A DNA stretch of 64,000 nt from Helicostylum pulchrum (taxonomy: Eukaryota > Mucoromycota > Mucoromycetes > Mucorales > Mucoraceae): positions 142,380 through 206,379 of the forward strand of contig JAIXMO010000050.1 in the NCBI GenBank assembly GCA_025677825.1, written 5' to 3'. Both the position numbers and the translations under genes were made by a program. Numbering within the stretch: position 1 is the first letter of the stretch; each line of letters opens with the position of its first letter. The notes beneath the pieces were generated by a model. That model searched no databases. It saw only the letters and a list, made by a program, of their open reading frames with translations, and was not told where the DNA came from. Positions 1 to 10,571 of this stretch are shown piece by piece.

Positions 1-2001
1 TGAAGACCCAACAAGACAAAATATTAAAATTGCTAAACTAAAAGTTGAAGTAGGTGAAGCAGGTTAGTACCAATTTTTATTATAGGCGGATTTATAATAA
101 ATCTACTAACACCTTTTTTTTTTTTAGACACTAATTATCGTAATGTAGTACGTGAAATCAGTACTCTTTCGATTAAAACTGACGCTACCAATTTTCATAT
201 CTTGAATAGCGTTCAGGCTTCTTTTAAGGAAAGATCTGAAAAGGTTAAAAAATTATTGCAAACAGCATTAAAAACTGAAATTGAATTTACTCAACAATCA
301 CAACAATCAATGGCATCGTTATTAACTTCACTCAAACAATATAATATCGATACTGAATCAAAAATATTTGTTTCTTCTTCTACTAAGAAGTTTAAAAACT
401 TTCTCAAAGCTGAACCTATTTATTATGAGAACCATCATGTTGGTGTTTGCAAAGGTAAAAAAGAAAAGAAAAATCGTATTTTTTGACATATTACTAACAA
501 AAAAGAAAGATTTGATATTTGGATCTTCATTAACAGAATATGCTCAACAAAGAGGTAGATCTCCTCCTCTATTAATAACAAAATGTATAGAAGCAATTGA
601 AAGACTTGGTGGCTTAGATAGAGAAGGAATTTATCGTGTATCCGGTAAACAGAGTAACATGGAAAAAATAAAACACGCTTTTGAACAAGACGAAGAAGCT
701 GTCATTATTGGCGAAAATGAAGTACCTGATGATACATTTAGTATTGCGTCCGTTATTAAAATCTTTTTGCGTGAATTAAAGTCTCCTTTGTTTCCCTTTA
801 AATTAACTGATCGATTAGTTTATTCTCGTAAGTCAAATATAAATATCTTTGATTGTATCCTAATGTTTTTCTTCTTGTTGGTGTTGTTGTTGTTTTGTAT
901 AGAAATTCCTGATTCCGAGTTACGTTTAATGAATTTATTGACTAGACTTATTAAATTAGAACCCGCAAACTACGATACATTAAAGGTTTTGATTCAACAT
1001 TTAGCAAAGTAAGTTGCCAAAAGAAAAAATAATAAGCCATCTAACCCTCGTTCACTGTAATCAGACTTCAATCATGTGTCGAAAAAAACAAAATGACTAC
1101 TAATAACCTGACCCTTATATTTACACCGGCTGTTTTCCAGGATTTAAATCATGCACAAAATTCGCCAGGAGAATGGGCAAAAGATTGTGTGTTGGAAGAT
1201 TTAATTGTAAACTGTGAAGATATATTTGCAAACAAAGATCTTCATAACAATTCTGCTATCACAGGACATATTCAATATGGTTTTGATAATACTGATAAAC
1301 CTGAAGAAGATGCTCATGCCAACAGATATGCCATGAAAATTCAATCTCCCGATAGTCCAACTGGTACAGTTCATACTCGTAACGATGATGACGAATATTC
1401 ATTTTTAGATGAAGAAGATTCTGACTTTACTATCTCTGTTCATGGCGAGGACAGTAGTACCTATAGTAGTATATTACACTTTAATAGTAACCAGTTACCA
1501 AAGAGATCCTCATCTAGATCCAACACTCCATCTCCTCCTCTAATTGAGCAACAAGTTCCTGTCCTAACTGAGAAATCTCCTGCTACAAACGAACAACTAC
1601 CTCCGTCTGTACCAACTCATACTACCGATATTACCGATACTCCTTCTAGATCAGGTAGCTTTGAAAGAAGAAAATACCAAGCTCATTTCCAAGAAAAGGG
1701 ACTTAAAGTAGATACCGGTAGCTCTGCTAGCTTAAATGTGAGAGATGGGAGAGATCATCATATCCCCGTAATTAAAAGTGCAACAGTGCCTTCTTACGAT
1801 TGGCTCAAGTTCGATCCTGAAAATAGTAATAACCCTCCTGTTCCTGCGGTACCCAAATTAAGAAGATCTGCTACCACGGGCAAGAAGGTCATTTCAAGAC
1901 GTAAAATGTCTACTCATCAACATGACGAGCTTAATAATCCGGCTATGCCTACGTTAAACCGTAGAGGCAATCATTCTACCTCGACTGCTTATATACCTTA
2001 A
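1..2001 (+). CDS. F-BAR / RhoGAP protein (Rgd1-like), 5' end missing
   Basis: Predicted Rho GTPase-activating protein that would act at the plasma membrane or cortex. Five exons join in frame: 1-62 (reading from base 2), 128-454, 510-827, 903-1008 and 1065-2001, giving 583 codons including the stop. The first two exons encode a charged helical stretch typical of the end of an F-BAR domain. Exons 3-5 encode a RhoGAP domain; the arginine finger lies in the motif EGIYRVSG, and the domain ends around LTLIFTPAVF. The rest is a low-complexity Ser/Pro-rich tail with several RSxS-type sites that could be phosphorylated (inference). The intron before exon 3 has a TACTAAC branch point at 492-498. The F-BAR plus RhoGAP order matches the yeast Rgd1 family. 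The true start lies upstream of the window. Confidence 0.85.
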
Positions 2002-2333
2002 ACTATAACAATATACATAATTTTTTTTCCAACATCTATTATAATATTTATATATATTTAGTAATAACCCCCCGTAATAAAAATATACGACAGTTATGTC
2101 TTTTAAATGTATCTCGTTTTTTTTTCTGTTACCATGTTTATTATTTCTATTAAATAAAGAAACCTTATTAGGTACAATTTCAGACTCATTCCATAAAAAA
2201 AAAGTTCAAGATAAAAGCTAGTTTATCGAGGGACTCATCTGATAAATGAAGTAGTATTTAGTTTATATTTCTATTTCGCTTATAAGACATTATTTCGGTT
2301 TTCTTTTCCATTTTTTTTTAAAAAAAAACTATA

Positions 2334-3788
2334 ATGACAGAGTACACTTCCTCAAGCATTCCTCCTGCTGAAATTAAAATAACAATTTACAACGGTCTTA
2401 TTATCCCGGCCGCTGCTACTCCACTAGAACAAGATGCAGAAGATCCCATTTTTAGCATTTTTTGTTACACTTCAAACAAGTAAAGTTTTTTCCTTTCTTT
2501 TTTTAGAGCTTAAAAAACTAACTCGTTCTGCAGAGATATCAAAATACTTTTAAAAATAAACAAATCTACTATCCGAAACGCATTTCAAGATCAAGACTTT
2601 TTTAAATGCTCACAAGAAGGATATTTGGTTGCTGTGTCTGGAAAGGTTTTGGAAAAAATGAACGGTTACTTATCGATTTTGGTTTCTGATATTACTGCGG
2701 GACCTAATAACCCGGTATTCATTTCGGATGAGTTAAAAGATCGTCTTGGTATTATCGTACAAGATCCTACTAAATCTCCACAGAGCACACAACAGGCTAC
2801 AGAAGAACTGAACCTGGTAGAAGTCCAAACTGAACAGTATAAAAGTTTCTATAGAAACTCGTCTGATCATAAGATGGAAATATCTAGTATATTGCTAGAT
2901 ACATCTGTTAATTTCGATGATGATTTTAGTGATATACAATACGCAGTTTTAGATGATTCTGAAACCATTGAATTGACCCATGAGTCTAATAAAACTTATC
3001 AGGGAAACATAACTGATAAGAACGCTATCGAAACAGCAGACAATATTATATCTAACAGCTTGACAGAAGGTCTCGAGGTAGTAGAAGAAGCAAATACTGA
3101 TATAAAAACTGACATTGGAACAGATATAACAGGAGTATTACCCGTAGTCACAGAAATTGAATCCGATCAATCATCAAGTGCTTTGGAGCCAATTATATCT
3201 ACTGATAAATATGAAACTAGATCAAGAAATCCGCAATTTCTACTAAGTCCAAAGTTTTTAAATCCACCTCATCTAGTTGATCCCGTTCAGGAAACTGATA
3301 CTGTAAACGATCTCGTACAAGAGGAAAGCTTAAGGAAAATTTTAATTCAAGAAAAAAGCCACCAAATTAACACCATGTCCGAGGAAAACGAACCAACTCA
3401 TTATATGTCGCGAGAAGAAGTCCAAGATAATCCCACGCAGGAAGAAAAAAATAACGATATTCAAAGTGACATCATAAAAATAGATGCTGTGAAGGAAAGT
3501 TTACAAATTAGTATCACATCAGAGGAAAATTTCAGTAACACCCCATGTCAGCAAGTGCAATTGCAAGAAGATCATGTCTATTTTTCACCCAAAGTGCATC
3601 AAGCTCCTCCAATCACAAAAAAAAATATGTCTCCCAAAATGAAAGTACAGAAAAGAACAAAAAGGCGTACTATTATTACAGACCCGAAAGACTTGCGTAG
3701 AAGTCCTCGTTTAGCTTTGAAGAAAAGAGTACAGTATTTTCCTATTAAAATAACAAGAATAACTCGTAAAAACATTGCTTTATCATAG
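2334..3788 (+). CDS. Unrecognised protein, possible N-terminal OB-fold, C-terminal SPRL motif
   Basis: I do not recognise this gene. Two exons, 2334-2479 and 2534-3788, join in frame (N-K-D across the junction) to give 466 residues. The ATG at 2334 lies six bases after a perfect T9A9 tract. Residues 10-110 are mixed alpha/beta. A segment GYLVAVSGKV followed by a second beta-like stretch ending VSDI resembles the beta strands of an OB-fold (inference, weak). The middle 250 residues are acidic and probably disordered. The C-terminus is strongly basic and contains LRRSPRLALKK, a pattern common in nuclear and chromatin proteins. A nucleic-acid-binding nuclear role is a guess. The gene follows the RhoGAP gene in the same orientation after about 330 bp. 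Confidence 0.6.
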
Positions 3789-4222
3789 TTAAGTTATTGT
3801 ACGCTACATTTCTTTTCACAAAAAAAAAAAAACCTAGCTCCCGGTACACTCACATTAAAAAAGTTAAAAATGGGCATTTAATAAAAAAACATTTGATTTA
3901 TTAGATAGTTATGTCCTTCGCCAGTATCACGGACTCTACAAAACATTTATAGCAGAGAAGTACTCTAATTATAATATAGTTTACAAAACAGGTTATTTTG
4001 GAAAAGGACAATAAGTTGAATTGTTTGATTCCTTTCTTAATACTTCACTTTAAAACATTTTATAATTTAGTATTTCACGTTTCAAAATAAATTACGTTAG
4101 CTTATGAAAATAGTAAAATGATTTTTTTAAAGTTATCAGAACTTCTTTTCTTCTATTTTACTACGCTTTAACTTTCTCTTTCATCTTCACTTTCACTTTT
4201 TGTACTTTTCATATCTAGCATC
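3789..4222. other. Intergenic, no gene seen
   Basis: AT-rich 3' flank of the preceding gene and 5' flank of the Fanzor relic. It contains an A12 run near 3821 and no open frame I can support. Confidence 0.6.
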
Positions 4223-6680
4223 ATGTACAAATTTATTATTAAAAGTAAGATTCAAGCAGCCTTGGAAGCAAAAAAGACCAGCAGCACAGGTAATAAATGA
4301 TGTTAAAACAGAATAAAAAGACGAATTTTCTCTGACTGTATGTATAATAACTCCATCCAAATGCGTAGACTGTTTTTCGTTTGGATATTACAGCAAAGCA
4401 TATTATAAGTGCATGCTTTATACTCCCTTAAAAGCAGATGATGGTGCGTGTGTTTTATACAGTTAATATATCTGTAGATTAGTTTTTATTGTTTTTAAAA
4501 AGTCGGTACGTCAGGTAAAAAAACGAAAACAGAGTGAATCTATAAAGTATGAAAAAAGAAAAACAAAGAAAGTCAGGGACTCCTCGTTAAGCCCTGATAG
4601 TACTACAAGTATATGTAATAGTTGTAAAAAGACGGGACATAAGTCAAGTAGGTCGTCCGCATGCAAGAATCATAACCTTAACAAAAAAGAAATATTCAGC
4701 ATGGATTTGGGTAAAAATTACCAATCGTTTACCATAAAAACTCCGTTGGACAAATGTGTAAAGCAAGAGCTCTTACCTTGTCTGAAGGCATTTGTTATTT
4801 CGTCCAGTCGAGATATCAGGCAAATAGTATTCCGCATCGTTCTAATCAACAAGAAAATAACTATTTACCTCGTTGTATATTTAGACAAAAATTCTGGTAC
4901 TCTATCTGTCAAATGCTTATTTAACGGAAAACGAGTTACACCAAGTAACAATTCACCATCTGACGTGCTATCTGTATGGGACTCGTTTAAAGCCCAACAT
5001 AGAGCGACCATGTACAATGCTGTACTCAAGCCGGGTTGTCACAATGTTTAACTGAGACATGTACGTAATTGGAGATATCATATCATAATCATATCGTGGA
5101 GAATTTCGAAACACGTATCATTAAATTATTAGCTTATAAACCCCAAATTACATTTGTCGTAAGTACTCATAAAAACAAAAGTTCAATTTTACCGTAAGCT
5201 AATTTATTTTAATATGTGTATACAGAATATGGATTATGCTTCTGTCAAGATCATTGTTCATGATCATTGTTACCAATTGGTTTGCAAGGGGTATCCCAAA
5301 TGGCCCAGTAATATTATTGCATAGCTAGGTTACTTGTCCGAAGACGCGGTGAAAGATCGTATTGACCAGGTGTGCGAACCATTAAAAAGTTTAGTTATTC
5401 CAAAGGTTACCCTGCTCAGCTTACGGGTGTATCAAGTACATTTTAAATCTATACTAAGAAGAGCATTTATGTCACCACGCATATGATTTAAAGATAAATA
5501 TATTAGTATATATGCATATACGAATTTAAACAAACAATTTTACCATACCATGATAATAAGAATTGAGCAGCTGATACCAAATGGAGAAAACGACATCTTA
5601 TTTGGTAACATTATCAGGTCTGATGGATTTTGTGTGGACTTTCTTTTCTACAGACGTATAGAACCTAAACAAGATGATACAATTTCTATACCTAGAGTTA
5701 TAATATTTCACTTTCGGAGAGGTTGAAAACGTTTATAGGCCGCGTTTTATTGATCCAGGAAGAAAATCTGTTTTTACTGCCACAATCGGTCTAGATTCCA
5801 GTCAGCATCAAGTTAGGCTCTGTAATATAAAAGCGTATTACCATCCAACAGGCTCGACTGTTTATTCAAGCAAACTACAGAAAAAAAAAGACGAAGAAGG
5901 GATCACGATGATTGAATCTGGCATTCCAACGTCAAAATCTTTAGATACTACTAGTTTAATTATCTATTATGCAGATTATATGTTGAGTCATGTAGATACT
6001 CTTTTTACTTTCTATGGATTCCAGACGGCAAAAAGCCGCTTTAATTTATGCCAAGGAAAGCAGAGAGCTCTATAGTATATGGTCAACATGCTATTGGATG
6101 GAACAGCAAAGTACAATCGAAAAAAAAGAAGCAAGAAGAAGAAGAAGAAGCAAGAAGAAGAAGAATAACAGAGGGCGTAGTAATAAGGGCAAGAAGAAAG
6201 AGTCCTCAATTGGAAACGGGTACTAGAGTTTGTTTTTAATCTTAATTTAAATTCTAGTAATAATAAGCTTTATGATTATACAGAAAAGACAAATGGAGGC
6301 CCACAAAGTTTGAAGAGTAAGACAAGAATAAGGTTCCTCTTGTAGTACTTGGGAACGGCATGTTTGGTGAGGACTTAGTAAAGTTGAAAGGTCTTCGATG
6401 TAGTGTTGTCGGAATCTTGTGGAAGTGTCTAAAAAAGAGAAAAGCGGTTGGAGATCTTTTGGTCGTTCCGATAGACGAATTCAAAACATCAAGAATTTGT
6501 AACAAGTGTAGTGCTGATTCTCTTTATGCCGCTAAAAATGTCAAAGGTCAGAGCGTGTTGGTTGGCAAAAACCGTAATACGCTCTGGCAAAGAGACATCA
6601 ATGCCTCCAAGAACATGCTGTCTATATCTCTTTCCCTTTGGAAAGGCAATGGTAGACTAGCACCTTACTGCAGAGGTTAA
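4223..6680 (+). pseudogene. Fanzor-type RNA-guided nuclease homologue, copy A (decayed)
   Basis: Relic of a Fanzor gene, the eukaryotic family related to IS605/IS607 TnpB. Pieces appear in the expected order but in different frames. First comes a possible basic N-terminus, then a zinc-knuckle-like CNSCKKTGHKS (about 4615-4670). An N-terminal helical region runs to a stop at 5051. A RuvC-I motif FIDPGRKSVFTA lies near 5750-5790. Next is a Lys/Glu-rich linker made of GAA/AGA triplets (about 6110-6170). The C-terminal part (6360-6680) has the RuvC-II/zinc-ribbon motif DEFKTSRICNKC and the RuvC-III motif WQRDINASKN. All three acidic residues survive. The second Cys pair of the ribbon is missing (VLVGKNRN, where C...C is expected), and several frameshifts and stops separate the pieces. 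Splicing could bridge some gaps but not all. Family assignment rests on motif order and was not tested by search. Confidence 0.75.
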
Positions 6681-7038
6681 TATGTCACATTCTATCGCCG
6701 TATTGCACACGGTTTCTCTTTTGAGATTTTAATAATGCTTTTTTTTTCGGACAACTAAAAAATCCGGTAGAAGTATAGTCCTGACCTCATAATAATAAAA
6801 TATATCTGTGCTTTATTGTCAATCGGCTTTTTTTTTAATATTTGAGGCTAACTGCCCTCATTATAAATATTTATCATAAAAACAAACACATAACATAGTG
6901 CCACATATAAACAAACATGTGAATTTTTTTTAATAAAATTATTATCGGTTAAACGTAGAAAGATATTATCAATTATGTATTATGTTTTATATACAAACTT
7001 TGTACACGCTCGTTATCGGGACATTTTTTTTATACATT
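6681..7038. other. Intergenic, no gene seen
   Basis: AT-rich spacer between the Fanzor relic and the convergent cNMP/F-box gene. It has several T8-T9 runs and no supported frame. Confidence 0.6.
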
Positions 7039-9661
7039 TTACGCAACAAGATGATGTACAACTCCAGACTCTTTGATGGTCTGTTTAGCATCCAGACTAA
7101 TACCAGGACACTGACTAATATTTAGCGACTCTAATTTTCCAGATTCCAAAATACTATTGACACACACATCCGTAATACGAACACAACCTCTAAGGTTTAA
7201 AGAGTTTATGGATTCAATTGAATTCGAATTTAACAAGGCGCGAATAGATACATCGGATACAGCGGCACCGCAAAAACTAGCATCCAAATATTTTAGTTCA
7301 GGAAGAGAGATAAGACCTTCAATTGCACTATCAGACAAAGCACAACAAAAACTAAGTGACAATCGGTTCAAGTTAGGAGCAGCAGAAACCAAATGAGATA
7401 TAGCTTGATCAGTCAAGAAACTACAATCAGTCAAGTTCAAGGCCTTTAATTGAGGGAATTGAGTGTCAGCCCATTTAACAAATCCTTGATCGGTAATACG
7501 AGTGCACCTTTGAATGTTGAGAGTCGATAATGTATTTGAACAAAATTCGGCTAGATGACTCATTGTCATGTCAGATAATTTTTTGCAGTAGGATAACGAA
7601 AGTTCAGATAATTCAGGGTATCCACGCGTAGCCTTTTCGCTTAATAGCTTAAATATACCAACATCACTAATTTTTCGACAGTTAGAAAGATCTAGTTTTA
7701 CAAGACGAGGACAAGTAGCCGCAACAAGTGTCAAACTTTTATCGGTAAGTAGCCAGCACGAATTCAGGTCCATCGATTCTATATTAGTCATATTTTCTAT
7801 CAATATTTTGAAGCCTTCGTCAGTAATATAGAAACACTGGGATAAATTCAAGTTGCGTACACGATTGCCTAAAAAGGCAGCAATGGAAGCAGCAGTTTTA
7901 TCTGTAACATGCTTGTTTAAATGACTCAGGTCCACAGAGTGCATGATCGTGTCATTACGTAACATAAACTCCCTGCATTTTTTAGATACGGTCGAAAATT
8001 GAATGGCGGCGGCAAAATCTATGTAATTTACAATTAAGCCCAGAATTTCCTCTGTAATTAAAGCAAAATCGCCATCACCTGGGAACCCAGGTTGTTGAGC
8101 CATTATAGGGTCCAATTTCATTTTTGATTCCTCTTCTTCTTTTTGAGGTTTGATAGCTTTATTTGCTAACTCTACTAAATGTGAGTCTGACCAAATTGCT
8201 ACACTTCCTCTTCTTCTTCGAGTTTCTACTTTTTTAAGCACATCGGCAGCTGTAGCTGGTAATAAAGTAGGATCTTGATCACTAGTTGTACTACATACTG
8301 AACTTGCTTCAATCGAAGGCGAGTGTGATGAAGTAGTAGTATCTTCTGGTGGAGTTATTGACCCTATTTTTTTTTAAAAAAAACTTGTTAATTTACAGGG
8401 ATCCTGCATTTTTTTATTATGCTAAACTTACCGGAATTATTGTCAACTTTGTTTAGCTGTGAAGCCTACACGAATAAAGTAGAAATAAATAAATCTGGTC
8501 AGGACAAGTAGTATAGAATTTTAGCTTTTTTTTTTAGAAAAAAATGGGAAACATACTTTTAATCTCAAGTAGTCTAATGAGTTTTGCGCCATTGCTTTGA
8601 AACGCTTTTGTAATGTTGGAAAACGACTAATGACATCAATGAAGTCAGATTTTTTCAAGACAAATAATTCAACAGCGGTAACAGCTCGGACATCTGTAGC
8701 ACGTGGTGCATTTAATAGGACCGCAATATCACCAAAGTAATCACCTGCTGTTAATCTAGCTATAGGGATCAAAGGATCTGATGCGGCCGTATCTATATTG
8801 GCTACCTCAGCAGTGCCTAAATAATCATAACAATAGGACACGTTAGGTTAATAATGTACCATTCGATATCAATTGATTACCAAGTTACCACTTATAATAA
8901 AGAACAACTCCTTTCCTTGTTCTCCTTTACAAAGAATTAAATCATTCGGTGCATAATGACGCGGCTCAACTTTAAGTGAAATCAAATGTAAAAATTCTTC
9001 GGGACAGTCTTGTAAATAGGGAATCTATACTAGTTTTTTTAGCTAATAAATTTTTTTTTGTCGTCATTATTACACGCTGTAATAGTACCTTTTGTAAAAA
9101 AATTCGAGTACCAGTAAAGTCTTGTACGTTACGCTCTGTTAATGGTTTTGAACTGACTTTTTCATCCGAATTTAAATTTTTACTTTTATAAAGTAAAGCT
9201 AAACGCTCTTCAGCTTCAAATCGAAGCATTTTTTCCACTTGTGGGTACTGCGGTAATATAGTTTGTACTTGTTCAGAAGTAAGAGCTGCTACAATACATT
9301 TTGTACCGGCAATCACAGTTGCTGTGCGGGGCATTGAATAAAGTATACCGATTTCTCCAAAACAAGAACCTTTTGGTAAAGTGGCATAAATTCGCTCAAA
9401 ATCTGCAGAACAAACGTCTACTGAACCTCGAAGTAAGAAAAACATTGCTTTGGCTGGTTCTCCTTCCACTATAATGACGTCTCGTGGACTGTATGAACGT
9501 AGGTGCATACAACAAGCTAATTTTTCTAGGAAACTTTCGTTATTCGTACGTTGAAAGATAGAATGTCGTCGAAGCGATTGTAATAGTTCGGGTGGAATAG
9601 AACGATCTTCTGTTGTCTCTACAGAGGAAGTCCAAACAGACTCTTTTTGTATGTCAATCAT
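7039..9661 (-). CDS. Cyclic-nucleotide-binding, F-box and leucine-rich-repeat protein
   Basis: About 790 residues from five exons, roughly 9661-9089, 9032-8870, 8835-8560, 8460-8427 and 8360-7039. Two cyclic-nucleotide-binding domains come first. Each keeps the phosphate-binding-cassette shape (FGEIGILYSMPRTATV in the first, FGDIAVLLNAPRATDV in the second). A linker rich in Ser, Thr and acidic residues follows. Next is an F-box (ALITEEILGLIVNYID) and then about ten AMN1/FBXL-type leucine-rich repeats with the pattern LDLSxCxxITDxG. F-box/LRR proteins are usually substrate receptors of SCF ubiquitin ligases. The cNMP domains suggest that cAMP or cGMP could control substrate recognition (inference). 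The first ATG at 9661 sits 133 bp from a divergent gene. The second exon junction (near 8870) has a GTAATC donor, which I trust less than the others. Confidence 0.85.
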
Positions 9662-9794
9662 TATTTAGAAAAAAGGAAAAAAGGAAAAAGAAAAAGGGTG
9701 AAAAAAAGAGAAAATAAAAAAACACACTATTTAAAGCTTGGTCTATTTTATTTTTATTTTTTCCTTTTTTCTGTTTCACTTTAAGAAAAAGGAT
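9662..9794. promoter_or_regulatory. Short bidirectional promoter region
   Basis: Only 133 bp separate the start codons of the divergent cNMP/F-box gene and the small unknown gene. It is mostly A/G-rich then T-rich runs. No classical TATA box at a fixed distance is obvious. Confidence 0.4.
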
Positions 9795-10530
9795 ATGTCT
9801 ATCAATTCATTTTTTAATACAAGAAAATCAAGAAATAAAAACTCGATTGAAACAAATCAGTTTAAACAAGATGTTGGTGCAGTAAGCCATTTCGCAGCAC
9901 AAGCACCGCAACCAGTCTATGAACAATTAGCCAAACCTACTCCTGCTACTACTAATGAGGAACCTTTGTGTAAAAAGAGTATCTTGTATTATTTATCACC
10001 CATTAAAAAGAATGCAGAAAAAGAGATTGGATCGGTAGACGAAGAAATAAGTTTACCTTGTCGTATTAGAACAAACATTCCTGTATCTTTATTATGGAAA
10101 GATATTTTGGAAGATTTCGATCCTGATTCTCAACCTAATCAATTTTCACTCGATTCTCGCTTACCTTTACAACCAGAAACAATGAATATCAGTTCGCGAC
10201 TTGAAAATAAAAGAAGAATTTTACAAGATAATGATGTTACAAGAGTAAGCTTTTATTTTTTTTAAAAAAAACAAGTGTAAAAAAAAAACATTTCTAATAT
10301 GTTAATTATAGAATGTTCGTATTCGTACGCGTACATATCCTGTTACATTAAATCAATCCGTGTCTTTCGAAGATTACTTATTAGAAGATACACAAGAAGA
10401 CTTATCTAGGCCATTGAGATTGAAACTTACTTTAAAACAAACAAACGCTTTCCTTTTGCAAATAGTTAATGAAGTCATTATTTTATCTGACAACAGATGG
10501 TTTCTTAACATAATAGAAGCTAGTAATTAA
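9795..10530 (+). CDS. Unrecognised small protein with N-terminal PIP-box-like motif
   Basis: Two exons, 9795-10244 and 10312-10530, join in frame to give 222 residues. I do not recognise the family. The N-terminus begins MSINSFFNTRKSRNK. The I-x-x-F-F core followed by basic residues resembles a PCNA-interacting (PIP) motif without the leading Gln, so a replication or repair role is possible but unproven. The rest is polar, with an acidic patch and a C-terminal helical segment ending in WFLNIIEASN. The intron contains a T8A8 tract (10256-10271). An ATG at 9738 in the same frame would add 19 hydrophobic residues. I prefer 9795 because those residues come from T-rich leader sequence. The gene converges on VPS18 with only 41 bp between the stop codons. 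Confidence 0.6.
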
Positions 10531-10571
10531 GATAATAAATTAGGGTATTTTTCTTTTATTGCTATAAAAAT

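Noticed and set aside
6012..6209. Minus-strand open frame opposite the Fanzor A linker
   Set aside because: It is the complement of the GAA/AGA-rich linker; the Phe/Leu run is only the reverse reading of Lys/Glu codons.
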